A DNA stretch of 64,000 nucleotides, taken from the NCBI GenBank assembly GCA_049323455.1, contig JBMONF010000046.1, positions 124,001-188,000 of the forward strand, written 5' to 3'. The notes under the pieces are model-generated. The model was not told the DNA's origin and searched no databases. It saw nothing but the letters and a program-made list of their open reading frames with translations. This DNA comes from Hypericibacter sp049323455 (GTDB lineage: Bacteria > Pseudomonadota > Alphaproteobacteria > Dongiales > Dongiaceae). The position numbers were made by a program, and so were the translations under genes. Shown here piece by piece: positions 1 through 9,310 of this stretch (positions within the stretch are counted from its first letter, which is position 1; each line of letters opens with the position of its first letter).

Positions 1-1086
1 CTCGGTGCGTACCAGGCGGGCGTATACCAGGCGCTGGATGAGGCGGGCATTCGGCCCGATTGGGTCGCCGGCATTTCGATCGGCGCCGTCAACGCGGCGC
101 TCATCGCCGGCAACCCGCCGGAAACCCGCGTGGAAAGGCTGCGCCAATTCTGGGAGCTCGTCACCGATGGCCCGACGGTGCTGGGCTGGCCGGAGGACGC
201 CGCGTCGCTGGTTGCCAGGGGCGATGCGGCGCGAAAGCTGTTCAATCAGATCAGCGCCGGACGGACCCTGCTCAACGGCGCCTCGGGTTTCTTCGCACCG
301 CGGCTTCCCTCTCCCTGGCTGCAGCCGACGGGTACGCTCGAGGCGACCAGCTACTACGAGACGGCCCCGCTCAAGGCGACGTTGGAGCGGCTGATCGACT
401 TCGATCGCATCAATGCCGGCGATACGCGCCTGAGCGTAGGCGCCGTCAATGTGAGGAGCGGCAATTTCGTTTATTTCGACACGAGCACGCACCGGATTCG
501 GCCCGAGCACGTTCTCGCCAGCGGCGCCCTGCCGCCGGGCTTCGCCGCAGTCGAGATCGAGGGCGAGCATTATTGGGACGGCGGCCTGGTCTCCAACACG
601 CCGCTACAATGGGTGGTCGAGGCGGGGCCTCGCCGCGACAGCCTGATCTTCCAGGTGGACCTGTGGAACGCACGCGGCGAGTTGCCGCGCACGATGTCGG
701 ACGTGATGGTGCGGCAGAAGGAGATCCAGTATTCGAGCCGGACGCGCGATCAGACGGACCGGTTCAAGCGGCTGCAAGGCGTGCGTTGCGCGCTGGCGAG
801 CCTGATGGGCAAGCTGCCGGAGGAGTTGAAACAGAGCCCGGAATTCGCGGCGTTGAGCAGGATCGCGGATCACACCGTCTACAACGTCGTCCACCTGATT
901 TATCGCGCCAGACATTACGAGGGACACTCGAAGGACTACGAATTCTCGCGGCTGTCGATGGAGGAGCATTGGCGCGCCGGCTATAACGACGCGGTGCGCA
1001 CACTGCGTCATCCCGAAGTGCTGGAGCGGCCCGAGGGGATAGAGGGCGTCTCCAGCTTCGATCTGGCACGGGACGGCCGCGAATAG
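1..1086 (+). CDS. Patatin-like phospholipase (DUF3734 type), 5' end cut off by the window
   Basis: Predicted serine lipid acyl hydrolase. The reading frame is open from base 1, so the N-terminus with the glycine-rich oxyanion loop lies outside the window. The visible part carries the nucleophile elbow G-I-S-I-G with the serine at visible residue 26, and the D-G-G motif holding the catalytic aspartate at visible residues 193-195, which together are the Ser-Asp dyad of patatins. A long C-terminal extension follows, as in the patatin/DUF3734 family of alphaproteobacteria. It ends about 50 bp before a 3-hydroxybutyrate dehydrogenase gene on the same strand, which suggests a shared role in polyhydroxybutyrate or lipid turnover (inference). 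The actual substrate is unknown. Confidence 0.92.
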   Translation, partial: LGAYQAGVYQALDEAGIRPDWVAGISIGAVNAALIAGNPPETRVERLRQFWELVTDGPTVLGWPEDAASLVARGDAARKLFNQISAGRTLLNGASGFFAPRLPSPWLQPTGTLEATSYYETAPLKATLERLIDFDRINAGDTRLSVGAVNVRSGNFVYFDTSTHRIRPEHVLASGALPPGFAAVEIEGEHYWDGGLVSNTPLQWVVEAGPRRDSLIFQVDLWNARGELPRTMSDVMVRQKEIQYSSRTRDQTDRFKRLQGVRCALASLMGKLPEELKQSPEFAALSRIADHTVYNVVHLIYRARHYEGHSKDYEFSRLSMEEHWRAGYNDAVRTLRHPEVLERPEGIEGVSSFDLARDGRE

Positions 1087-1138
1087 GCGAAGTTGCCGGC
1101 CCGGCGTCATTTGATCGCCCATCAGCAAGGAGAGAGCC

Positions 1139-1921
1139 ATGCGCCTCGAGAACAAAGTCGCGGTCGTCACCGGTGCGGCGAGCGGCATCGGCAAGGAGAT
1201 CGCCCGCACCTTCGTCCGCGAGGGCGCCAAGGTGGCGATCGCCGATCTGGATCTGAAGAGCGCGGAGGCGGCGGCGGCCGAGCTGGACAAGTCGGGAAAA
1301 CGGGCTCTCGCGGTCGCCATGGACGTCACCGACGAGGCGCAAGTGGAGTCGGGCATGGCCAGGACCATCTCGTCCTTCGGACGGCTCGATATCCTGGTCA
1401 GCAACGCCGGCATTCAGATCGTGGCGCCGCTCGAGGAGTTCGAATTCGCGAAATGGAAGAAGCTCCTCGCCATCCATCTCGACGGCGCCTTCCTGACCAC
1501 GCGGGCGGCCTTGAGGCAGATGTACAAGCAGGGAACCGGCGGCAGCATCATCTATATGGGCTCGGTCCATTCCAAGGAGGCGTCGCTCTTGAAGGCGCCT
1601 TACGTCGCGGCCAAGCATGGGCTGATTGGGCTCGCCAAGGTGGTGGCCAAGGAAGGCGCCAAGCATGGCGTGCGGGCGAACGTGATATGCCCGGGCTTCG
1701 TGCGGACGCCGCTCGTCGAAAAGCAGATCCCCGAGCAGGCCAGGACGCTCGGCATCTCCGAGGAGGATGTCATCAGGAAGGTGATGCTGAAGGACACGGT
1801 CGATGGCGAGTTCACGACGGTGCAGGACGTGGCGGAGGCCGCGCTGTTCTTCGCCGCCTTCGAAACCAACGCACTGACCGGCCAGTCGCTGGTCGTCAGC
1901 CACGGCTGGTTCATGCAGTAG
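1139..1921 (+). CDS. bdhA: 3-hydroxybutyrate dehydrogenase (short-chain dehydrogenase)
   Basis: A 260-residue cytosolic SDR enzyme expected to interconvert D-3-hydroxybutyrate and acetoacetate with NAD. The cofactor loop T-G-A-A-S-G-I-G is near residues 11-18, the N-A-G structural motif near 90, and the catalytic S...Y-x3-K is seen in M-G-S-V-H-S and Y-V-A-A-K. The M-G-S-V-H-S stretch and the C-terminal G-W-F-M-Q match 3-hydroxybutyrate dehydrogenases better than FabG-type SDRs. A strong ribosome site (AAGGAGAG) lies just before the ATG. It follows the patatin-like gene closely and may be cotranscribed. The substrate assignment is from family resemblance; a different hydroxyacyl substrate is possible. 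Confidence 0.87.
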   Translation: MRLENKVAVVTGAASGIGKEIARTFVREGAKVAIADLDLKSAEAAAAELDKSGKRALAVAMDVTDEAQVESGMARTISSFGRLDILVSNAGIQIVAPLEEFEFAKWKKLLAIHLDGAFLTTRAALRQMYKQGTGGSIIYMGSVHSKEASLLKAPYVAAKHGLIGLAKVVAKEGAKHGVRANVICPGFVRTPLVEKQIPEQARTLGISEEDVIRKVMLKDTVDGEFTTVQDVAEAALFFAAFETNALTGQSLVVSHGWFMQ

Positions 1922-1960
1922 CCGGCAGATCCAGTCGCCACCGAAGCCACGCCGGCGCGA

Positions 1961-2380
1961 CTACTTGACGACCAGAACGGCACAGGGCGCGAGTTCCACC
2001 AGCCGGTCGGTCGTGCTGCCGATCAGCCGGTTGTAGAGCGCCGAGTGCCCCATATAGCCGACGACCAGCAGGTCGCAACCCTCGCGCGCCATGAAGTCGA
2101 GGATGGCGGGCACCGGATGGCCGGCAACCACATGCGTCTCGAAGCGGACCTGTTGCGCCTTGGCCTGCCGTCGCGCCTGCGCGGTCACGCGGCTGTAAAT
2201 ATGGTCGGCCTCCTGCTTCTCCTCGACGGTCTCGTCGATGGTCGTCGCGAAGCGCGGAAGCTCCTCGACCGAGATCATATGCAGCTCGGCCCGGAGCCGC
2301 TTGGCGAGATCGAGCCCTGCGGAGAATGCCGCGACGGCTCCCTTGGAGCCGTCGTTGGCGACCAGGATCTTCCTATACAT
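1961..2380 (-). CDS. Universal stress protein (UspA family)
   Basis: A 139-residue single-domain Usp protein. It begins M-Y-R-K-I-L-V-A-N-D-G-S, the usual first strand, and ends with the ATP-binding signature: G-Y-M-G-H-S-A near residues 110-116, G-S-T-T-D-R near 122-127, then A-P-C-A-V-L-V-V-K. I chose the ATG at 2378-2380 because it matches the family N-terminus and has GGAGA upstream; in-frame upstream codons add an atypical leader. The start overlaps the end of the antiporter gene by 8 bp, so the two are translationally coupled and both sit behind the fluoride riboswitch. Usp proteins are a recognised class in fluoride-riboswitch operons; the exact role in fluoride stress is not established. 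Confidence 0.93.
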   Translation of the reverse strand: MYRKILVANDGSKGAVAAFSAGLDLAKRLRAELHMISVEELPRFATTIDETVEEKQEADHIYSRVTAQARRQAKAQQVRFETHVVAGHPVPAILDFMAREGCDLLVVGYMGHSALYNRLIGSTTDRLVELAPCAVLVVK

Positions 2381-3542
2381 GGGGCGTCTCCGCGGCTGGA
2401 ATGGCCTCGGGCTCGCCATGGATCGGCTTGGAGCGCGGCTGGAACCACCGCTGCGCGATCAGCGTGGGCACGACGGCGCTGCCGATCACGGCCGTCACCA
2501 GGATCGTATATTGCCGCTGGTCGATGATGTGATTGGTGAGGCCGAACAGCGCCGAAATCGTGCCGAAGGTAAGACCTGTCGACATCAACAGCGTCGTATA
2601 CATCCCTTCGCGGCCGTCGAAGCGGAATGCCCTGGTCAGAGGCAGAATGCCGATGAACTTCGTCGCCATCTTGATGGCGAGGAAAACGGCGATAAGGCCT
2701 GCGGCGGCGATGACGGCCCGGAACTCCACCAGCGAGCCCGCCTTGAGGAAGTAGAAAGGCGTGAGGATGGTGAAGGCGACGATACGCATCCGGTGCGGCA
2801 GCGCAGGGTCGGCGAGGAAGGCGGGCGCGAGCGCCATGCCGACCAGATAGGCTGGTAGCACCGCCTCGCTGCCGGCGATCGAAGCGAGCCCGCCAAGCCC
2901 CAGCAGCACCAGCGCCACGAATTTCGTCTCGGGTTCGCTGACGCGCCGGCCGACCTTGCCGAAGAACCAGGGCGCGAACTTGGGCAGTAGCCAGAGCGCC
3001 ACCGCGGTGACGGCGCCGAAGAAGCCGAGCCACAGGTCGAAATGAGCGAAAATCACGCCCAGCGCCAGCACCGTGCCGAGATCGTTCACGAAGCAGGCGG
3101 CGAGAATGATCTTGCCGATCTCGGTCTTGTTGAAGCCGGTCTCGACCATGACCGCGTAGACGACCGCGACGGAGGTGGTCGAGAGCGAGATGCCGGCGAT
3201 CTGCGCCTGCGGCCAAGCCCAGCCTGTCAGATAGTGGGCATAGAGCAGGACACCCAGATAGGGCGCGAAGAACCCCACCACGCCGATGCTCATGCTCGAC
3301 CAGAGATGCTTGCGAACGACCTGGCTGTCGATCTCGGCACCGGCCAGGAAGGTCAGCAGGATCGCGCCGAAGCCGGCAAGGAAGTTGACCCAGGGCGTGA
3401 TCTCGAGGCCGATGAGATTGCCGGCGAGGGCGCCGACCAGGATTTCGATGAGAGCGACCGAGATCGCGATTCGGATCGAGAGGATCGAAGCGAGCAGGGC
3501 AAGGCCGAGCCAGAGGGCCGATGCCAACCACACATTCTCCAT
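2373..3542 (-). CDS. CPA2-type cation/proton antiporter under fluoride riboswitch control
   Basis: A 389-residue integral inner-membrane protein with about 11-12 hydrophobic segments, of the Kef/CPA2 sodium(potassium)/proton antiporter family. Conserved pieces include F-L-A-G-A-E-I-D near residues 65-72, S-T-T-S-V-A-V-V-Y near 125-133 and F-V-N-D-L-G-T-V-L near 155-163, the last holding the pair of polar membrane residues typical of this family. No C-terminal RCK/TrkA-N domain is present, so it is shorter than KefB/KefC. The ATG is preceded by AAGGAG. The gene lies behind a fluoride aptamer and intrinsic terminator and is coupled to uspA. Antiporters of this kind are known members of fluoride riboswitch regulons; whether it moves fluoride or only relieves acid or ion stress cannot be read from sequence. 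Confidence 0.93.
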   Translation of the reverse strand: MENVWLASALWLGLALLASILSIRIAISVALIEILVGALAGNLIGLEITPWVNFLAGFGAILLTFLAGAEIDSQVVRKHLWSSMSIGVVGFFAPYLGVLLYAHYLTGWAWPQAQIAGISLSTTSVAVVYAVMVETGFNKTEIGKIILAACFVNDLGTVLALGVIFAHFDLWLGFFGAVTAVALWLLPKFAPWFFGKVGRRVSEPETKFVALVLLGLGGLASIAGSEAVLPAYLVGMALAPAFLADPALPHRMRIVAFTILTPFYFLKAGSLVEFRAVIAAAGLIAVFLAIKMATKFIGILPLTRAFRFDGREGMYTTLLMSTGLTFGTISALFGLTNHIIDQRQYTILVTAVIGSAVVPTLIAQRWFQPRSKPIHGEPEAIPAAETPHV

Positions 3543-3611
3543 CGCACACTCCTTGCGGTCCCCAGGGACCGACGGTTGCGTGGGCGTGAAGACACCGGTG
3601 GGAGACGGCTG

Positions 3612-3635
3612 AAAAAGCCCGCCTCATGGGCGGGC
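3612..3635 (-). terminator. Rho-independent terminator in the fluoride leader
   Basis: On the minus strand a 7-bp GC-only stem (GCCCGCC / GGCGGGC) with a 5-nt loop is followed directly by TTTTT. It lies about 36 nt downstream of the fluoride aptamer and about 70 nt upstream of the antiporter start codon, which is the expected place for a transcription attenuator. It is inferred to stop transcription when fluoride is absent. Confidence 0.85.
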
Positions 3636-3670
3636 CGTCGCAGATTCGACTCCCACCGCATGCCTTCACG

Positions 3671-3724
3671 CGGCAGGAGTCATCAGCCCTTATTCAGGGC
3701 GGTTTGGGGGGACTCCATCCCCTC
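3671..3724 (-). promoter_or_regulatory. Fluoride riboswitch (crcB motif) aptamer
   Basis: Read on the minus strand, the element has all hallmarks of the crcB fluoride aptamer: GGGGATGG, then CCCCCCAAACCGCCCT, a short loop, AGGGCTGATG and finally ACTCCTGCC. The pairing GGAGTC/GACTCC, the hairpin CCGCCCT/AGGGC and the pseudoknot between the 5' GGGG and the CCCC run are all intact, and the layout matches the well-known Thermotoga petrophila aptamer nearly base for base. It is followed by an intrinsic terminator and then a cation/proton antiporter and uspA, both established fluoride-regulon gene types. Recognition was by eye, not by covariance model. Confidence 0.95.
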
Positions 3725-3736
3725 GATACGCATAAG

Positions 3737-3765
3737 AAGCTAGGCCCATTGCGCGCGGTCGTCAA
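3737..3765 (-). promoter_or_regulatory. Putative sigma-70 promoter for the fluoride operon
   Basis: On the minus strand TTGACG (3765-3760) and TAGCTT (3742-3737) are separated by 17 nt. This would start transcription about 6 nt before the first conserved base of the fluoride aptamer, which is where a riboswitch promoter should be. The -35 is strong and the -10 is weak. Confidence 0.5.
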
Positions 3766-3897
3766 TGGCGCCGCTCTCGCGGCACGCCGAGGGTGGTGAT
3801 AAAATGCGCATCGGCGGCGTGCAGGGCACGCATCGCGGAGCGCCTCGAGAGCTTCCCTCGCCGTAATCAGGGGGCCGCGCTTCGCGGGAGAGGGCCG

Positions 3898-4365
3898 ATG
3901 TCCTTTCTCTCATGGCATGGCCTGGTGCATCGGCAGGAGCGGCGCAGCCTCGCTTCGGCGTTTGTGGGCGAGATCGTCGCGGTGTTGCGGGCGATCGAAG
4001 AGCACGATGTCTTGAACGCGCTCGAGCAGGCCCTTAGGGCCGGTGCCGCTCTTCCCTTGCCGAGGTTGACACTTCCGCATCTCGCGATCTACGAGGCCGA
4101 TGCCGGAAAGCTCGACCGGCTGCCGGCACCGCTGCCGCGCCAGATCGCCTATTTCTACACCCGCATCTTGTCGCTGCAGAGCGACCTGGCCGAGCTTGGC
4201 GCCGAGCCTGCCTCGGGGGCGGCCGCCGAGCATCGCAGCGAGCGTATCCGCCATATGCTGAGCGAGCTAAGGGAGGCGCTCGATCTCGCCGACGACATTC
4301 TGCGCGAGCTGCGGCCGCTTCTCGAAACGCATGGTCACGGCCACAGCCATCTTCACGAGCATTGA
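3898..4365 (+). CDS. Conserved-looking protein of unknown function with His-rich C-terminus
   Basis: A 155-residue soluble protein that I do not recognise. No signal peptide or membrane segment is visible. The middle and C-terminal half is helical and leucine/arginine/glutamate-rich, and the last 11 residues are a histidine-rich tail (H-G-H-G-H-S-H-L-H-E-H), a composition often used to bind Ni, Zn or Co. The ATG at 3898 is preceded by GGGAGAGGG; the frame stays open further upstream but without a ribosome site. The gene stands alone between the divergent fluoride operon and the thiamine riboswitch. It could be a metal-storage or chaperone protein, but the tail alone does not prove that. Confidence 0.72.
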   Translation: MSFLSWHGLVHRQERRSLASAFVGEIVAVLRAIEEHDVLNALEQALRAGAALPLPRLTLPHLAIYEADAGKLDRLPAPLPRQIAYFYTRILSLQSDLAELGAEPASGAAAEHRSERIRHMLSELREALDLADDILRELRPLLETHGHGHSHLHEH

Positions 4366-4445
4366 CGAAAAGCAATCTTGCCTCGTCCGACGACCGTGAC
4401 GCCCCGTGACGGGTTGCATGGTCGGGCTCGCCGTTGCAGTATCGG

Positions 4446-4613
4446 CCTCATCCGAGGGGTGCCCCGTCCAGGGGGCTGAGATACCGCCGGCCGATCCTGT
4501 TCTTGTCGGCGACGCGGTGACCCTGAAGAGCCCGCTTGAAGGTTGCCGCGGCTGCGGCGGCCCCAAGCCGGCTCTTGGAACCTGATCCGGGTCATGCCGG
4601 CGTAGGGAACGGA
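4446..4613 (+). promoter_or_regulatory. TPP riboswitch (THI element) upstream of thiC
   Basis: The conserved blocks are present in order: TCCGAGGGGTGCC at 4451, GGGGCTGAGAT at 4472-4482, and GAACCTGATCCGGGTCATGCCGGCGTAGGGAA at the 3' end (4578-4609, given here in overlapping pieces: CCTGATCCGG and GGCGTAGGGAA). These are the pyrimidine- and pyrophosphate-sensing helices of the thiamine diphosphate aptamer. The segment between GAGAT and GAACC is about 95 nt, much longer than the minimal P3 region, and contains internal GC-rich pairing. The thiC start codon follows about 85 nt later, so control could be at termination or at ribosome access. Confidence 0.95.
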
Positions 4614-4697
4614 ACCGCGCGCGGGGATTCTCCCGCTCCTCCCGCTCCTGCCGCACAGTCCGGATCTCCCGATCGCAAGAGTCGAAGGAGATTCGTC

Positions 4698-6536
<1,839 letters not shown>

Positions 6537-6584
6537 AACGGCCTCAATTTGACGCGACACATGCTCCCCTCACCCAGTTTCGGG

Positions 6585-6665
6585 TAAGGCTCGGCAATTG
6601 CCTTGCCAACCCTTCTCAACCCTCTCCCCCAAAGCTTTGGGAGAGAGGGAAGGGTGAGGGGGCAT
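6585..6665. repeat. Dispersed palindromic repeat (CCCTCTCCC family)
   Basis: Between the convergent ends of thiC and the hydrolase gene is a long imperfect hairpin: CAACCCTCTCCCCCAAAG on one side and CTTTGGGAGAGAGGGAAGGG on the other. A related pyrimidine/purine hairpin lies at 31758-31912. Such intergenic palindromes are common non-coding repeats in alphaproteobacteria and may also serve as a bidirectional transcript end. Confidence 0.7.
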
Positions 6666-6699
6666 CCGCTTTGGTCAACGCGAAGATGCACTACCGGAC

Positions 6700-8664
6700 T
6701 TACGGCTCGGCCGTCGGCAGCGGGCGCGGCGTCGCGACCGGCTGATTGTCATAGACGCCGCCGATGGTCATTGCGTCCGTACCGCGGTCGTGCCGGTAGG
6801 TGATCTGGCCCTGGTGCGCGCCCGTGACCTCGATCTTCAAGGTGAGGCTGTCGGCCTTGTCGTTCTCGACGGAGCTGCCGGTCCCCGAGATCGTCAGGCC
6901 GGGCCAGAGCATGCAGTCGCGGAAGCGGTAGGTCGTGCCGCTGTCGGTGGTCTCCGCCTCGATCTTGCCACCCAGGTCGCAGCCCAGCCATAGAGGCTCG
7001 TTGCCGTCCCAGTCGATCAACTCCGGGAACTGATCCAGCTCGATCTCGACCGCGCGGGCCAGCGCGAACGGATCGCGAGCCTCGTCGGGGCCGGTCAACG
7101 TGAGGCGCGTGTAAGTGCCGACAAGCGAGGTCTCGCAGATCTGCTCGTGGGCCTCGGGGAGCTTGCCATCGAACAGGAGCGCGAACACGATCTCATCCGG
7201 GCAGGCGAGCCCGCGGCCCATGATCACATGCGGGCCCCCCTTCATCGTGACCATGTAGCCGTTCTTCACGTGATCGAACACGGCATAGCCGTTGGAGATC
7301 GGCGTCGCCGGGTCCGAGTCCGAGTTGAGGATCAAGGTCGGATAGCCGCCGCCGGCGAAAGGCTTCGGCCGGTCAGGGCGGCCCTTGGCCGGCCAGAACG
7401 CGCAGGCGAGGCGCTCGGTATAATAGGACGACAACAGGCGCGGCACTTCCGGACGCAGGCGCTTGGCGCGCTCGAGCAGCCTGCGCGCCGTCGCCTCGGG
7501 ATCGCCGCCGGCATCGCCATAGTCGGAGCAGGTGATGGCGTAATAGGCGGCGCCGTAGAACGAGCTGTCGCTCTTTCCTTCCATCGTCTCGGGGTCGATA
7601 CCGAGATCGGAAAGCGCCAAGCGCATGACCGGCACCAGATTGCCGCGCGAAGCCGCCGCCAGCGCGCGCAGGAACTGGGCGCGGTCGTCCGGCCCGTAGA
7701 GCGCGTCGTAAGCGACGGTTTCGAGCATCCCCGCGGTCATCTGGCGGGGCGCGCGCGTGCCGCTCGGCAGCGGATAGGCGAGATCGAGCGGCCCGCGCGC
7801 GAGCTTGGCGGCCAGCCCGTCGAACACCTGGTCCGCCTGTCCCACCATGTCCTCGCGGCAGCCGGGAACATGGCCGCAGCTCTTCAAGGTCTTGTCGAGC
7901 AGCCGTTCGGCCGTCCGGGCGTCTTCGGCATAGTAGCCCTCGGAATCGAGCGTGAGGTCGACTACGCCATCGAGAATCAGGCCCTCGAGCGCGTCCGGAA
8001 ATGCCGTCGCGTATTGCTGGGCGAACTGCGTGCCGTAGCTTTCGCCATAGAGCCAGACCTTGGGCCCGCCGATCGCCTGCCGGAAGGCCTCGAGATCGCG
8101 GATCGCCTGCTCGGTGTCGAGATAGGGCAGCAGATCCTCGTGTTTCGTCTCGCCGGTGCAGCGGGTGACGAAGCCCTCGGCGGCATCGATCGCTTCGCGT
8201 GCGCGATCGGGATCGAGCGATTGCGCTTCGTAGGCCGCCGCCGCTTTCGGGCAATCGATGCCGCTCAGCGGCCCGACGCCGCGCTGATCGAAAAAGACGA
8301 TGTCCATCCGCTGCCCGAGCCGCTCGTCATAGGTGCGAAGATAGTCGTCGGCAACCTGGATGCCGCTGCCGCCCGGGCCGCCGACGGCATAGAACAGGAT
8401 GCCGCGGCTCTCCTTCTCGGCAAAATGAACGGCGAACTCGACGGTCAGACGGCCCTTCGGGTCGTTCGAGAAATGGTCGTAAGGCACGTCGATATCGACG
8501 CAGGTGAGCTTGCCGGTGCGGCAGGGATGGCCGCCGAGCTTGGCGACGATCGCCTCGAGCCCGCCGGCGGCGAGCGCCGGGTCGGCGTGAAGAGAGACCG
8601 ATAGCGCAACCAGCGCTGTCGCCAGCCCGAGCAGGTTGGCGCGGTTTTGACGGAGAATGCGCAT
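6700..8664 (-). CDS. Exported alpha/beta hydrolase, tripeptidyl-aminopeptidase-like (S33)
   Basis: A 654-residue predicted secreted or periplasmic hydrolase. The start chosen (ATG 8662-8664) gives an N-terminus M-R-I-L-R-Q-N-R-A-N followed by a hydrophobic stretch and A-L-A-A, a good Sec signal peptide. Mature-protein motifs are G-G-P-G-G-S-G (oxyanion loop, about residue 96), F-F-D-Q-R-G-V-G (about 125), and G-E-S-Y-G-T with the nucleophilic serine (about 208); a catalytic-His region G-G-P-H-V-I lies near residue 480, typical of TAP-like C-terminal domains. About 150 further residues form an extra C-terminal domain. An upstream in-frame ATG adds 18 residues but spoils the signal peptide. Probably an exopeptidase; substrate unknown. 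Confidence 0.88.
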   Translation of the reverse strand: MRILRQNRANLLGLATALVALSVSLHADPALAAGGLEAIVAKLGGHPCRTGKLTCVDIDVPYDHFSNDPKGRLTVEFAVHFAEKESRGILFYAVGGPGGSGIQVADDYLRTYDERLGQRMDIVFFDQRGVGPLSGIDCPKAAAAYEAQSLDPDRAREAIDAAEGFVTRCTGETKHEDLLPYLDTEQAIRDLEAFRQAIGGPKVWLYGESYGTQFAQQYATAFPDALEGLILDGVVDLTLDSEGYYAEDARTAERLLDKTLKSCGHVPGCREDMVGQADQVFDGLAAKLARGPLDLAYPLPSGTRAPRQMTAGMLETVAYDALYGPDDRAQFLRALAAASRGNLVPVMRLALSDLGIDPETMEGKSDSSFYGAAYYAITCSDYGDAGGDPEATARRLLERAKRLRPEVPRLLSSYYTERLACAFWPAKGRPDRPKPFAGGGYPTLILNSDSDPATPISNGYAVFDHVKNGYMVTMKGGPHVIMGRGLACPDEIVFALLFDGKLPEAHEQICETSLVGTYTRLTLTGPDEARDPFALARAVEIELDQFPELIDWDGNEPLWLGCDLGGKIEAETTDSGTTYRFRDCMLWPGLTISGTGSSVENDKADSLTLKIEVTGAHQGQITYRHDRGTDAMTIGGVYDNQPVATPRPLPTAEP

Positions 8665-8820
8665 GAGAGGTCCGTGGAGTGCGGCCGGGGCGCGCCCGCC
8701 GAAGCGCCATGCCGCCATGGCGCGTGCTTGGCCCCGGATCCGATCTTGCCCGGCGATCTTGGCATATGGATCGCCTGGCCGTCATCGGCCTATGATGTCT
8801 TCGGGCTTGTGGGGGGAGAC

Positions 8821-9147
8821 ATGCGCGTCGTCATCTTCGTTTTCCTCGCCGCCTGTTGCGTGGCCGTGAAGGGAGCATCGGCGGATGCCGCCGGAGATCC
8901 CGATGCCGCAACAGGTCTGATCGCCGAGAAATGCACGAGCTGCCACGAGGTTCCGGGCTACAAGGCCCGGTTCGAGAGGGCGGATCTGAGGGCGCCGCCG
9001 TTCGAGGAGATTGCGAAGAATCCCGAGGTCTATACGCCGGCAAGGCTGCGGGCCTTCCTGCAGAAGCCGCATTGGCCGATGACCCAGTTCATCCTGTCTC
9101 CGAGCGATATCGACAACATACTCGCCTTCATCGAGCGGCTGCGCTGA
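8821..9147 (+). CDS. Small periplasmic c-type cytochrome
   Basis: A 108-residue protein with an N-terminal signal peptide (hydrophobic V-V-I-F-V-F-L-A-A-C-C-V then A-S-A-D-A) and one heme c attachment site C-T-S-C-H near residue 40. The methionine in W-P-M-T-Q near residue 86 is the likely second axial ligand. It is a class I monoheme cytochrome of the short soluble type, expected to carry electrons in the periplasm. GGGGGAG precedes the ATG. It lies about 160 bp upstream of a Rieske oxygenase gene on the same strand; cotranscription is possible, but a periplasmic cytochrome would not directly serve a cytosolic oxygenase. Confidence 0.88.
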   Translation: MRVVIFVFLAACCVAVKGASADAAGDPDAATGLIAEKCTSCHEVPGYKARFERADLRAPPFEEIAKNPEVYTPARLRAFLQKPHWPMTQFILSPSDIDNILAFIERLR

Positions 9148-9310
9148 CAGCGGGCGCCGAGAACCTGCTCGCGAAGCGGGGGCCTGCTCGAAGGCGAGGC
9201 GCTGCACCGAGGCCGCCCCCACGGCCTCCCTTGACTCCGTGCCGCCCGGCCTCGGATCATCATGAACGCGAAAGACGCGGCGACGGCGGCCGACCGGGGA
9301 GGGGGACCCG

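Noticed and set aside
3590..3665. Resemblance to a tRNA 3' end (GATTCGACTCCCACC) in the fluoride leader
   Set aside because: No acceptor partner, anticodon or D-arm is present; the region is explained by the nested inverted repeat and terminator.
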